A stretch of DNA of 64,000 bases from Alphaproteobacteria bacterium US3C007 (GTDB lineage Bacteria; Pseudomonadota; Alphaproteobacteria; Rhodobacterales; Rhodobacteraceae): positions 2,728,001-2,792,000 of the forward strand of contig CP139918.1 of NCBI GenBank assembly GCA_034423775.1. The letters run 5' to 3'. The notes beneath the pieces were generated by a model. It did not search any database, had not been told where the DNA came from, and worked only from the letters and a program-made list of their open reading frames with translations. Positions 37,279 through 46,081 of this stretch are shown here, piece after piece; the stretch's first letter is position 1; each line of letters starts with the position of its first letter. A program made the translations under genes and the position numbers.

Positions 37279-38028
37279 ATGTTTGGAATTGACATAATTG
37301 ATGCGGGTTTGCTGCCTGGAATGTTGGTTGCATTTCTGGCAGGCATTCTATCCTTTTTGAGCCCTTGTGTGTTGCCAGTCGTTCCGCCCTATTTAGCATA
37401 TATGAGTGGAATTTCAGCGACTGAATTGACGGATAAATCTGCCTCTAAATCGGCTGTATTGCCGGCTTTGTTTTTTGTCCTTGGATTGTCGACGGTGTTT
37501 TTACTTTTGGGCTTTACGGCATCAGCCTTTGGCCTTTTGTTTTTAAGTTACCAAAGCAGTTTCAATACGCTGGCCGGACTTTTGGTCATGCTTTTTGGGC
37601 TGCATTTTTTAAGCGTCATTCGAATTGGGTTCTTGGATCGTGAGGCGCGCTTTGATGTAGGAGATCGCGGCGGATCTTCGTTTGGTGCATATATATTGGG
37701 GCTGGCCTTTGCCTTTGGCTGGACGCCCTGTATCGGGCCACAACTGGGCGCGATATTATCTTTGGCAGCCAGCGAGGCGTCGATTGCCCGCGGTACCATT
37801 TTATTGGCAGTTTACGCCTTGGGCTTGGGGCTGCCATTTTTGCTTGTTGCCGCTTTTTTGTCAAAATTGACTGTTACGCTGGGTTGGATGAAACGGCATA
37901 TGCAGCAGATCGAGCGGATCATGGGGCTGCTGTTATGGACCATCGGGTTATTGATGTTGACAGGTGGGTTTTCCGATCTGTCTTATTGGTTGCTTGAGCG
38001 GTTTCCTGCGCTTGGCGCGCTTGGATAG
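37279..38028 (+). CDS. ccdA: Cytochrome c biogenesis thiol transporter CcdA
   Basis: The roughly 249-residue inner membrane protein has the two conserved cysteine-proline motifs, SPCVLPVVPPYLAYMSG near residue 30 and GWTPCIGPQLGAILSLA near residue 150, within six or so hydrophobic helices. CcdA passes electrons from cytoplasmic thioredoxin to periplasmic thioredoxin-like proteins for haem attachment to cytochrome c. The start is ATG at 37279; TTG at 37276 is also in frame. Linkage to the sulfur carrier tusA may be incidental. Confidence 0.93.
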   Translation: MFGIDIIDAGLLPGMLVAFLAGILSFLSPCVLPVVPPYLAYMSGISATELTDKSASKSAVLPALFFVLGLSTVFLLLGFTASAFGLLFLSYQSSFNTLAGLLVMLFGLHFLSVIRIGFLDREARFDVGDRGGSSFGAYILGLAFAFGWTPCIGPQLGAILSLAASEASIARGTILLAVYALGLGLPFLLVAAFLSKLTVTLGWMKRHMQQIERIMGLLLWTIGLLMLTGGFSDLSYWLLERFPALGALG

Positions 38029-38075
38029 GCTTTTCATCGTTGCAATGCGCTTTGCGCGTTGGGAGGGATGGGGCA

Positions 38076-39269
38076 ATGCAGGCACAAGACGTTACACGGC
38101 GATTGATTTTTTACGTACCGGGGTTTGATCCTTTTCCCCTGCGCCGCTATCGTGAATTGTATCGCAAGGAAGCAAAGCGACAAGCTGCCTTGGCTGGGTA
38201 TCAGATTTCTCAATTGCCACCCGATCCCGCTTTGGGCGCAGATTGGGGCGTGGACTCTGTGTTTGAGGGTCAGAGGGCCTTCGCCGCTTTTATCGTTTTA
38301 GGCTGGTCTGATCTTGTCAAACACGCCATGTCTGCCGGCATCTTGCGCACCTATGCGGCGTTGTTTCAAACGCTCTGGATCTATCTTTATAGCCGCGCCT
38401 TTTTTGATTTGATTCAAATGCGCAAAGGGCCGGTTATTGCCGCGCTTTATCCTGTAGTGATGCTGCTGAGCCAGCTTTTTATTGCACTTTTTACGGCTTG
38501 GCTTGTGAGCTTGAATTTTAGCAGCTTTTGGTTGAGCGTGCCTTTCGCCAGCGTCATTTTTATTGCTATTTTACGCGGTTTTAAGGCGTTGGACCGGATC
38601 TTTTTTGCCTATTATTTAATGCAGGATTTTGCCTTTTCCGCCCAGTTAAGAGGTGCTTATCCTGCGCCTTTACAACAGCGCATCAATGCCTTTAGCGCCC
38701 GCATCGAAAAAGCACTCAAAGAAAATTGGGATGAAATATTGGTGGTGGGGCATTCATCTGGCGCGCATATCGCGATCAGCGCTTTGGCGCAGATTGAGCG
38801 CTCAGCCGCCTTCGATCAGGCCCCCGCTACGGTTGGGTTTCTATCGCTTGGTCAAGTGATCCCCATGGTGGCTTTTCTTCCCAATGCGGGCCAATTGCGG
38901 CGTGATTTGTACGATATTTCGCGCAGTACTGCTATCTACTGGGTGGATATTACGGCTCCGGGTGATGGATGCTCTTTTTCCCTTTGCGATCCAGTTGCGG
39001 TTTCTGCGCTACCATTGGCTGGTCAAACTGGCCCTTTGGTTTTATCCGCGGCCTTTTCGCAGGCGCTGTCCCCCAGGCGTTGGCGGCGCTTGCGATGGCG
39101 ATTTTTCAAGCTGCATTTTCAATATCTATGCGCCTTTGATGAGACCCATCATTATGATTACTTTGCAATTACGGCCGGCCCGATCACCTTGCGCAAACGC
39201 TTCTGCAATCGTAAGCCGTCAAAACAAGTGCAAAAGATTGCCTATAACCGCTACCGAGAAATCGCGTGA
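38076..39269 (+). CDS. Membrane-associated alpha/beta-hydrolase-like protein of unknown substrate
   Basis: Not assigned to a named family. The protein of about 397 residues starts with IFYVPGFDPFPLRRYRELY, has two adjacent hydrophobic helices (about residues 125-175, VVMLLSQLFIALFTAW and PFASVIFIAIL), and then the nucleophile elbow VVGHSSGAHIAISAL near residue 235 (GxSxG serine). That pattern suggests a lipase or esterase fold anchored in the membrane. The start at 38076 has GGGAGGG nine bases upstream. It overlaps the cytochrome P450 gene by four bases (GTGA), so the two are probably made together, perhaps acting on one hydrophobic substrate. Confidence 0.72.
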   Translation: MQAQDVTRRLIFYVPGFDPFPLRRYRELYRKEAKRQAALAGYQISQLPPDPALGADWGVDSVFEGQRAFAAFIVLGWSDLVKHAMSAGILRTYAALFQTLWIYLYSRAFFDLIQMRKGPVIAALYPVVMLLSQLFIALFTAWLVSLNFSSFWLSVPFASVIFIAILRGFKALDRIFFAYYLMQDFAFSAQLRGAYPAPLQQRINAFSARIEKALKENWDEILVVGHSSGAHIAISALAQIERSAAFDQAPATVGFLSLGQVIPMVAFLPNAGQLRRDLYDISRSTAIYWVDITAPGDGCSFSLCDPVAVSALPLAGQTGPLVLSAAFSQALSPRRWRRLRWRFFKLHFQYLCAFDETHHYDYFAITAGPITLRKRFCNRKPSKQVQKIAYNRYREIA

Positions 39270-40618
39270 TCGATCTGCCACCAAAGCCCCATTCAAGACC
39301 TGAAAAATATTCTTTTTTGAAATATTTAAAGGCCTTTCGCCAAGATATATTATCTGCGCAACCCAATCATTTGTATCGCGCTTGGATGGCCGAATTTCGA
39401 ACACTTTTTTTTCATTCTTTTTTGATCAACCAGCCGGCCTTAATCCAACTTGTTTTGCAGCAGCGCCCGGATGATTTTCCGAAATCTTCGCGGATTGCGA
39501 CGGGCTTATATTCTTTGTTGGGTGACAGTGTTTTTTTAACCACGGGCAGCACTTGGCAACGGCAGCGGCGCATTGTGAACCCTGCCTTTGAGGGCGGGCG
39601 GCTTAAGCAGGCTTTTCCGGCCATTCAAGCCGCTGGTGATGCGTTCTTAGCCGAGCTTTCGCCCGGAACGGTCGATGTAGAGCCATTGGCCAGTAAATTG
39701 GCTGCAGATGTGATTTTTCGCACGCTTTTTTCTGTTCCAATCGAAGATAAAACCGCGAGCAAAGTATTTGACGCTTTTCGAACCTATCAGCGTCAACAAC
39801 CGGTTGCTAATCTGCCTGCGCTGGTGCCCGCGCTGCGCTGGCTGCCATTTTGGCAAAATCGCCGGGTGAAAAGGTCGGCGCTTGAAATCAGAGGCTTGAT
39901 CACGCATCTGACCCATATACGACAAGACCAGATTGCCGCAGGCCGCGCACCGCAAGACTTGGCGACGCGGCTGTTGAGCACGCAAGATCCCGAAACAGGC
40001 ACGCGGCTTTCCCTATCTGAAATGGTCGATCAGGTTATGATTTTCTTTCTTGCGGGCCATGAAACCAGCGCTGCTGCGCTCAGTTGGGCGTTATATTTGC
40101 TGGCACGCTATCCTCAGTTTCAAGATCAAGTGGCGCAAGAAGCCGCCCATCTGACGGGTTCAGAAGACTTTGCCGCAATGCGAAACCTGCCATTCACCCG
40201 TGATGTATTTCGCGAGACGCTGCGCCTTTATCCCCCCGTGCCGATGATGGTGCGCGAGGTCAAGCAAAGGGGCGAAGTGTTTCGGGGCCGCCGCGTGCCT
40301 AAAAATAGCTTGATCATAATTAGCCCTTGGTATGTGCAGCGGCAGAATAGGATCTGGGAACGTCCGGATGAATTTGACCCCATGCGTTGGCAAGAAATGC
40401 CGATTGCTGACTGCCAGCGTCAGGCCTTTTTGCCATTTTCGTCTGGGCCACGCATCTGCCCTGGTGCAGGTTTTGCGATGATTGAAGGGCCTTATCTATT
40501 GGCGCGCATCGTTCAGAAATATCGGTTAAGCTGCCGCGATTTGCCGGTTCCGCAGCCCTTGGCGCATCTCACTTTAAGGGCAAGGTCAGGAATTTATCTG
40601 CGTTTTGATCCCCGCTAA
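39266..40618 (+). CDS. Cytochrome P450
   Basis: The 450-residue soluble P450 has the oxygen-binding I-helix AGHETSAAALSW near residue 265, the K-helix ETLRLYPPVP and the haem-cysteine loop FSSGPRICPGAGFA near residue 400. A distinct WQRQRRIVNPAF C-helix is also visible. It resembles the class that takes fatty acids or terpenoid-like substrates, but the substrate is unknown. The start overlaps the preceding hydrolase-like gene, here as GTG at 39266 (first residue Met). No ferredoxin partner is adjacent. Confidence 0.92.
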   Translation: MIDLPPKPHSRPEKYSFLKYLKAFRQDILSAQPNHLYRAWMAEFRTLFFHSFLINQPALIQLVLQQRPDDFPKSSRIATGLYSLLGDSVFLTTGSTWQRQRRIVNPAFEGGRLKQAFPAIQAAGDAFLAELSPGTVDVEPLASKLAADVIFRTLFSVPIEDKTASKVFDAFRTYQRQQPVANLPALVPALRWLPFWQNRRVKRSALEIRGLITHLTHIRQDQIAAGRAPQDLATRLLSTQDPETGTRLSLSEMVDQVMIFFLAGHETSAAALSWALYLLARYPQFQDQVAQEAAHLTGSEDFAAMRNLPFTRDVFRETLRLYPPVPMMVREVKQRGEVFRGRRVPKNSLIIISPWYVQRQNRIWERPDEFDPMRWQEMPIADCQRQAFLPFSSGPRICPGAGFAMIEGPYLLARIVQKYRLSCRDLPVPQPLAHLTLRARSGIYLRFDPR

Positions 40619-40658
40619 GGCTGTTGCAGAACCGCAGGTTTTATCGCAGGAACGAGTG

Positions 40659-40895
40659 TTAATTATCGTTATGGCGGCTCAATCGCATATAATATTGTAA
40701 AACATAATCGCGAATTGCGCTTGCCAAACCTTCTTCAAAGGGGCGCTCTTCATCTACTTTGGCTGCCAATGCGTTGATGGCAAGGTTTTCATCGGCGGCA
40801 ATTTGGCGAAAAGCAGTCCAAAACCGATCTTCAAGCGAAACGCTTGTGCGATGGCCGCGCAAGGTTAATGAGCGTTTTTTGGGCTTGAGGCTCAT
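40659..40895 (-). CDS. Ribbon-helix-helix domain protein
   Basis: The 78-residue protein has the ribbon-helix-helix pattern RTSVSLEDRFWTAFRQIA near residue 16, followed by an amphipathic helix and an aromatic tail (YVLQYYMRL). Proteins of this RHH family are common in alphaproteobacteria and assumed to bind DNA. Its start overlaps the stop of the DUF4169 gene as ATGA, so it is the third gene of a fumC-DUF4169-RHH operon. Confidence 0.82.
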   Translation of the reverse strand: MSLKPKKRSLTLRGHRTSVSLEDRFWTAFRQIAADENLAINALAAKVDEERPFEEGLASAIRDYVLQYYMRLSRHNDN

Positions 40896-41068
40896 CGATC
40901 GCTTTTATGCCCCTCAAGATGCGCGTCTAGGCCACTTTGCGCGTTTTGTTCTGCCTTTTTCTGGGCTTTTGTCCGCCCGAATTTCACCGCGTTTTCAGTG
41001 GCTTTGGTTTTTTTCTGAGCGGCTTGTTTTGCTTTTCGGAATTGGTTGAGATTGATCGATTGGCTCAT
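40892..41068 (-). CDS. DUF4169 family small protein
   Basis: This 58-codon gene overlaps at both ends: its start ATGA coincides with the fumC stop and its stop with the ATG of the RHH gene. The protein begins [20 protein letters not shown] and is strongly basic, with repeated Lys/Ala/Gln and a short hydrophilic end (HLEGHKSDR). This matches the DUF4169 small proteins of alphaproteobacteria, whose function is unknown. The perfect overlaps and lack of any frame break argue it is real. Confidence 0.85.
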   Translation of the reverse strand: MSQSINLNQFRKAKQAAQKKTKATENAVKFGRTKAQKKAEQNAQSGLDAHLEGHKSDR

Positions 41069-42459
41069 GCTTTGGGCCCGACCATGTTTTCCGGGCGCAC
41101 CACCCGTTCAAAAGTTTCTGCATCGACAAAGCCAAGCGCGATAGCTTCTTGTTTCAGCGTGGTGCCGTTTTTATGCGCTGTTTTGGCAACTTTTGTGGCG
41201 TTATCATAGCCAATCTCAGGCGCTAGCGCGGTGACCAGCATCAAGCTTTCACGCATCAGTTTGTCAATACGGGTTTCATCGGCTTCCAACCCATCGATCA
41301 AATTATCGGTAAACGCATCGCATGCATCACCGAGCAGCTGCATAGATTGCAACACGTTATAGGCCATCATGGGTTTATAAACGTTCAGTTCGAAATGCCC
41401 TTGGCTGCCAGCAAACCCGACCGCGGCATCATTGCCAAACACTTGCGCACAGACCTGCGTGAGGGCTTCGCATTGCGTGGGGTTTACTTTACCCGGCATG
41501 ATCGAACTGCCAGGTTCATTTTCGGGCAAGACCAATTCGCCAAGACCGCAGCGGGGGCCTGAGCCGAGCAAACGAATGTCATTGGCAATTTTAAACAGGC
41601 TGGCTGCCGTTGTTTTTAAGCTGCCCGATATTTCTACCATCGCATCATGCGCGGCCAATGCCTCGAATTTATTTGGCGCTGTCACAAAGGGCAAACCCGT
41701 GATTTTCGCCATATTACGCGCGACAAGAACATCCCAACCTTGTTTTGTATTCAGGCCCGTACCCACCGCGGTGCCGCCTTGGGCCAATTCATAAATATCC
41801 GTGAGGCTGGTGTTGATCCGCTTGATCGCCATCGCAACTTGATGCGCATAGCCAGAAAATTCTTGTGATAACGTCAGCGGCGTTGCATCTTGGGTATGCG
41901 TGCGTCCAATTTTGATGATGCCCTCAAACGCCTCAATTTTCGTCAAAAGGGCCTTATGCAGTTTCTGCAAACCAGGCAGCAAAACCTTTTCGGCAGTCAT
42001 CGCAGTGGCAATATGCATGGCGGTTGGGAATGTATCATTTGAGGATTGGCCCATATTGCAGTGATCATTGGGATGCACTGGCTCTTTTGAGCCGATGGTG
42101 CCTCCCATTAGCTCGATTGCTCTATTGGCGATCACTTCATTTGCATTCATGTTTGATTGCGTGCCCGAGCCGGTCTGCCAAACCACCAAGGGAAAATTAT
42201 CGTCAAACTTGCCGTCGATCACTTCGGAAGCGGCCTCGATAATAGCGGTTGCGCGCGGGCTATCCAAACTGCCCAACTCTAGATTGGCCTCTGCACAGGC
42301 GCGTTTAATCACCCCTAAAGCGCGAATAATTGCAATAGGCTGGCGCTCCCATCCGATCGGGAAGTTTAAGATCGAGCGCTGCGTTTGAGCGCCCCAATAT
42401 TTTGTATGCTCAACCTCTAACGGACCAAAGCTGTCGGTTTCTGTTCTGGTCTCTGTCAT
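41065..42459 (-). CDS. fumC: Class II fumarate hydratase
   Basis: The 464-residue enzyme begins [16 protein letters not shown] and contains [18 protein letters not shown] near residue 100, [15 protein letters not shown] near 185 and the signature [16 protein letters not shown] near residue 320, holding the catalytic serine. It hydrates fumarate to malate in the TCA cycle without an iron-sulfur cluster. The start at 42459 follows GGAGATCCCCC; an in-frame ATG at 42519 is rejected because the family begins here. The stop overlaps the DUF4169 start. Confidence 0.96.
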   Translation of the reverse strand: MTETRTETDSFGPLEVEHTKYWGAQTQRSILNFPIGWERQPIAIIRALGVIKRACAEANLELGSLDSPRATAIIEAASEVIDGKFDDNFPLVVWQTGSGTQSNMNANEVIANRAIELMGGTIGSKEPVHPNDHCNMGQSSNDTFPTAMHIATAMTAEKVLLPGLQKLHKALLTKIEAFEGIIKIGRTHTQDATPLTLSQEFSGYAHQVAMAIKRINTSLTDIYELAQGGTAVGTGLNTKQGWDVLVARNMAKITGLPFVTAPNKFEALAAHDAMVEISGSLKTTAASLFKIANDIRLLGSGPRCGLGELVLPENEPGSSIMPGKVNPTQCEALTQVCAQVFGNDAAVGFAGSQGHFELNVYKPMMAYNVLQSMQLLGDACDAFTDNLIDGLEADETRIDKLMRESLMLVTALAPEIGYDNATKVAKTAHKNGTTLKQEAIALGFVDAETFERVVRPENMVGPKA

Positions 42460-42573
42460 GGGGGATCTCCGGTTCGGGTTATTTCTATCGCTTTTAAAGC
42501 CGAGTTGCCGCCTGAGCAATATCCCGGCTTGTATAAATTGAAGGGTATAGTTCGCTTGCTTTAAGCGGCGAAT

Positions 42574-43074
42574 TTATTTCCGAAAGCTGTCCAAGCTGAC
42601 CACATCTGCTTTCTGTGTGTCGCTGTTGGGCTTCTTAAGCTCGGGCTCATTTAACCCAAGAACCTCAAGCGGTCTTTCTGGCGTTTCCTGGGGGTCTAAA
42701 TCCTCATCAACATGCTCCTCATTGGTTTTTTCAAACCGAACCCCAAATTCAACTGAAGGATCCACGAAGGTTATGATCGAGGCATAGGGGATATAAAGCG
42801 CTTCGGGTTCATCGCCAAAGCTGAGTGTTACGGAAAACCCATCCTCTTGGACCACGAGATTTTCAAACCAATGCTGCATGACGATGGTGATTTCTTCGGG
42901 ATAACGCGTTACCAGCCAATCGGCGATTTCAACATCAGGATGCATGGTTTCCAAGGTAATGAAGAAATGATGCTCCCCTGGAAGCCCGTTATCGGCCACG
43001 CGTTGTAAAACTTCCTTTATAAAGCCGCGCATCGCCCGGTTCATAATGTTTCCGTAGTCTAAATCGCCGCTCAT
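42574..43074 (-). CDS. sspB: ClpXP adaptor SspB (alphaproteobacterial type)
   Basis: The 166-residue protein starts MSGDLDYGNIMNRAMRGFI and has HHFFITLETMHPDVEIADWL, LSFGDEPEALYIPYASIITFVDPSVEFGVRF and a flexible acidic linker ending DVVSLDSFRK, the ClpX-docking tail. It delivers SsrA-tagged proteins to ClpXP, so it works with the tmRNA gene encoded 2 kb away. The start at 43074 is chosen over an in-frame ATG at 43143, which lies outside the family pattern. Confidence 0.9.
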   Translation of the reverse strand: MSGDLDYGNIMNRAMRGFIKEVLQRVADNGLPGEHHFFITLETMHPDVEIADWLVTRYPEEITIVMQHWFENLVVQEDGFSVTLSFGDEPEALYIPYASIITFVDPSVEFGVRFEKTNEEHVDEDLDPQETPERPLEVLGLNEPELKKPNSDTQKADVVSLDSFRK

Positions 43075-43307
43075 CTCGAACCCCTGCTTATTTGAAACCA
43101 CAATAAAAGGTTTTGCGCATTGTGAAAGGGTGCTCAGCGACAAATCCCAAAGATTTTCGATTTAAGCTGATAATCGCGGGTTAAGGGCCGATCTAAACGG
43201 CATGCAGGGCAGTGTTTAAGAATATATGTGACGATTTTACAAAATACCCTCTGTCCTTCTGCAGCCTTAAAGCCCGAAGGTCGGCGCAAAACGCGAGAAG
43301 ATCCTTT

Positions 43308-43655
43308 TTAGGTGTCATGATGGGCACGGCTGTCCGCGGGCGCTTCAGCCCGCTTGTGCATGCCATAATCCCGCAAAACCTGCGTAACCTTAAGCCGGTA
43401 ATCTGAAAATATCCCTTCTCGCCCCAATCTTTGCGCCGCTCGATGCTCGGCAAGCGCGCGCCATCGGTCCACGGCAGCTTGATCTTCAAAAAAGGAAATA
43501 GACAAGAGCTTGTCGGGGTTGCTCATGCTTTGAAAGCGCTCAACGCTGATAAAGCCTTCAATCTCCTCTACCATCGGGCGCATAGCCGCGGCTATATCTA
43601 GATAATCTTGCTTGCGCCCAACCGCTGGTATAACTTCGAAAATTATAGCGATCAT
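43308..43655 (-). CDS. Antibiotic biosynthesis monooxygenase-domain protein
   Basis: The 115-residue protein has the ferredoxin-like ABM fold: MIAIIFEVIPAVGRKQDYL, then FISVERFQSMSNPDKLLSISFFEDQAAVDRWRA. Such proteins range from haem-degrading and quinol monooxygenases to proteins with no known activity, so the substrate is not assigned. It stands alone between sspB and the tmRNA region. The tail after about residue 95 (HKRAEAPADSRAHHDT) is hydrophilic and of unclear purpose. Confidence 0.82.
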   Translation of the reverse strand: MIAIIFEVIPAVGRKQDYLDIAAAMRPMVEEIEGFISVERFQSMSNPDKLLSISFFEDQAAVDRWRALAEHRAAQRLGREGIFSDYRLKVTQVLRDYGMHKRAEAPADSRAHHDT

Positions 43656-43759
43656 TTGCGCTTCCTCTCACGTATCCACCACATCTTGCCTCAGTCTTGC
43701 AGACAGTTTTGGTTTTGAACAGGTTTCTTGAGGGGCTGTAACAAAGTGCGAACGGCAGA

Positions 43760-43797
43760 AACGGGCCTGTATCTTGATAGAATGACCCGTTGTTTTT
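43760..43797 (+). terminator. Orphan intrinsic terminator-like hairpin
   Basis: AACGGG (43760-43765) pairs with CCCGTT (43786-43791), and GTTTTT follows. No plus-strand gene precedes it within 100 bases, so it either ends an unseen short RNA or is chance. A second self-complementary GCCGGC pair follows near 43815-43837. Confidence 0.4.
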
Positions 43798-43875
43798 GCA
43801 TAGCGGGTATGTGCCGGCAGATCTAACCAGCCGGCAGGCTTTGCACTATCTCATTATCGGATAAAGGAGATTGAT

Positions 43876-43974
43876 ATGTCTAAATTTGTATCGCAGCTAA
43901 GCCGAAAATTCTTGGCCTCATTCGATAAATCAGCCGCATGCCACACCGAAAAAGCACGCGGTTTATATTTGTGA
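43876..43974 (+). CDS. Possible 32-residue small protein
   Basis: A 32-codon frame begins MSKFVSQLSRKF five bases after a near-perfect AAGGAGA ribosome site (43863-43870). The peptide is basic and amphipathic. The good ribosome site is the only strong evidence; the frame is too short to judge by composition and an antisense frame also exists. Nothing is recognised. Confidence 0.3.
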   Translation: MSKFVSQLSRKFLASFDKSAACHTEKARGLYL

Positions 43975-44840
43975 CGATGTTCCAGTAGGGCAGGGTGCAG
44001 TGGGCTGTGTTTTGTGAAAACATGTTGCTTGCGCTCTGCCTTTGGTTCATCCATGTCGGTTCTCTGATAGATTTTTGGCGGGTGTGCGGCCGGGCAGTTG
44101 TATTTTTTGATCAACCTAGCCTTTGAAAAGACTATAAGATTTGTTCTAACGGGGCTATCTCAGGTTTGATTTCAGTGAGTTTTGCAAACCGCCACTTATT
44201 TCTTGGGTAAAGTAGCTTTTCAGAAGTAAATAAGAATGCTGATGGGGTTGAGGACACATCTTACGCGGGCGTGTATTTAAGTGGGTTTGGTCTTTGCCCC
44301 TTGCACTTAAAATCTCTGCGGCTTTGTGATGATGGCACGAGATCACGATCAATCTGGTATTTCTCATACCCGATTGTCACCAAAGTTTTTGGCAATGGAA
44401 AGAGCCAAAAATATTTAGAATTTAATGGACCTAAATTATTTCTTATTGGCGAATGGTGCAAAGCCTGTATGCATTTAAAGCGCGAGGGGGATGTTGGTTT
44501 TTTATGTAGAGCGGATTGAACACCAACAGCGCCTAAACGCATCTGTTTCAGACGGTGTTTCTTCATCTCACCACATATCCGCACTTATTTTTGGCATTTG
44601 GCAGAGGCTTTTTAACAGATTTTGACCTGATGATTGCCAAAAAAGGGCGATTGTCTTCCTTTGGCGTATTCGGTGTTCAGAGCATGCCAGAAATTCCTAC
44701 GGGGCAAACATGGTGCAGCATCTTTGAAAAGATATAGAAATTAAAGGCTGTTTTCAAACCGCTGCTTAGCCGGATAAGGTTCGACAGCCAGCTTGGCCCT
44801 GACAGAATTGGGGAAAAGTGAAGGCTTCTGTTGCCAGGTG
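43975..44840. other. Gene-poor stretch between the small ORF and the tmRNA gene
   Basis: Several short frames occur here (for example 44271-44519 and 44555-44737 on the plus strand), but none has a recognisable domain, good ribosome site or consistent codon use. No tRNA or repeat was seen. It may be decayed coding sequence. Confidence 0.4.
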
Positions 44841-45123
44841 CCTTCGAACCCCGCCTAAAGCTGCAAAGCGTTAGGGCTTAAGTTTTCAATAGTTCCGGTC
44901 GCTTACGCGGCCATCGCCATTGGAGCACGATTGTCATTTGCAATTGTACATTTTGAACCGATACGGTGGTATCTCGCCGAAACAAAGCTAACCCTTTTAC
45001 ACGTTCGTCGATCCTATTTCGACCCCTCAGCCGCCAAATGAACGGATTTTGGTGGAGTCGCCGGGTACCGCCCCCGGGTCCGATCCGGTTATTATGAGCG
45101 CGTTTATGTCCATAGTTCCAAAG
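44841..45123 (-). ncRNA. ssrA: Permuted two-piece tmRNA (ssrA)
   Basis: On the minus strand the acceptor piece comes first and ends GGCGACTCCACCA, with the CCA at 45052-45050. The coding piece starts at about 45026 with GGGGTCGAAAT. GGGGTCG pairs with CGACTCC to form the acceptor stem (one G-U). A T-arm CCGGG-N7-CCCGG lies just before the acceptor strand. The tag reading frame (44941-44903) encodes ANDNRAPMAMAA followed by TAA, a normal alphaproteobacterial proteolysis tag. GTTCGAAGG near the coding 3' end pairs with CTTTGGAAC near the acceptor 5' end (8 of 9). Only 23 bases separate the two pieces. It rescues stalled ribosomes; the tag is handed to ClpXP by SspB. Outer ends are approximate. 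Confidence 0.93.
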
Positions 45124-45213
45124 AACATGTTTAGAATATGATAGGCTTGGGCTGATTTCAATAGGCAATGCCGCGATCGCCTAGATCAAAGACTTTTTTC
45201 AAGCTTAGATCTT

Positions 45214-45981
45214 TCAGTCAGGATAGACCTTTTTTTGGTTATCAATGTCGGTTTTGTTTTTTTGCTTGGCTGCAAAAACATTATCCGCGAGGTTTTTGGT
45301 ATAATCGCTCAGGGCCAATAGCGCATGCTCTATCTGCTGTTGATTACGTTGTTCAAGCGCATCTGCGATATCTGTGTGCAAGCTGATAATTTTTTCTCGG
45401 TTGCGCGCGGTAAAGGTGATCATGTTCATCAGCGGCTGCATCGCTTCAACAGCTCCGGTTAATTGATAAGATAGGATCACGTTATGCGCCGATTCTACCA
45501 AGGCCCGATGAAAGGTTACATCAGACGCACACCAGCCTTCATCGCTTAATCCCGGTTGGGTTTGACGGTGTATTTCAGCGCGCATGGTTGCCAACTGGTC
45601 TGCGGTGCGGCGCTGGGCGGCGAAAGGCGCGCAAGAACGTTCAAGCGCAAAGCGCGCCTCGCAGGCCACGTCAAAGCTGACATCATTCATTGATAACAGC
45701 AGCGTTGAGGTGGTGATTTGTTGGCTATGGGCCTCTTCATAGCTGATCTGGTTGATAAACGCTCCTCCAAATGCGCCGCGCTGCGTGCGGATCAAAGATT
45801 GAGCGGCCAGCCGTTTTAAAGCCTCGCGCACGGTGGGGCGCGAGACTTCGAATTGCTCTGCCAACTCTGCTTCTGAGGGCAAGCGGTCATTCACGTTTAA
45901 CTGACCGCCTATAATCGCGTCGCGAATGGCCTTTGCGATCTGAGCTGAATAATCAGTATTTTTTGTGGGATCAATTTTCAT
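45214..45981 (-). CDS. FadR-family GntR transcriptional regulator of the DMSP operon
   Basis: The 255-residue protein has a GntR winged helix (LPSEAELAEQFEVSRPTVREALKRLAA, residues about 33-60) and an all-helical FCD ligand domain with the metal-type histidines expected in VTFHRALVESAHN. It is divergent from the DUF2182-DUF1326-dmdA-acuI genes, and a perfect GTC-N-GAC-type operator lies directly against its start codon, so it probably represses or controls both itself and that operon. The ligand is likely DMSP or a downstream intermediate, by inference. Confidence 0.9.
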   Translation of the reverse strand: MKIDPTKNTDYSAQIAKAIRDAIIGGQLNVNDRLPSEAELAEQFEVSRPTVREALKRLAAQSLIRTQRGAFGGAFINQISYEEAHSQQITTSTLLLSMNDVSFDVACEARFALERSCAPFAAQRRTADQLATMRAEIHRQTQPGLSDEGWCASDVTFHRALVESAHNVILSYQLTGAVEAMQPLMNMITFTARNREKIISLHTDIADALEQRNQQQIEHALLALSDYTKNLADNVFAAKQKNKTDIDNQKKVYPD

Positions 45982-46006
45982 TTGTCAGACAATTAAAAGT
46001 CTGACA
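45982..46006. promoter_or_regulatory. Palindromic operator for the GntR regulator
   Basis: TTGTCAGACAA (45982-45992) is a perfect odd palindrome. A second copy of the GTC-T-GAC core is at 45999-46005, 15 bases centre to centre, and the two halves TGTCAGAC and GTCTGACA also form one larger inverted repeat. FadR-type GntR proteins bind such N-TNGTNNNACNA-like sites. It lies between the regulator and the dmdA operon, touching the regulator's start codon, which suits autorepression. Confidence 0.75.
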
Positions 46007-46081
46007 TTAGAAAAGCAAGCTCTATATGTGAGTCGATATTTGGCCGATCCTCTCTGTGATCTTATTAAATAGGTCTATTTT

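Noticed and set aside
44271..44737. Two short plus-strand frames (82 and 60 residues) before the tmRNA gene
   Set aside because: GTG starts without ribosome sites, no recognisable domain and no link between the frames; kept only as a gene-poor stretch.
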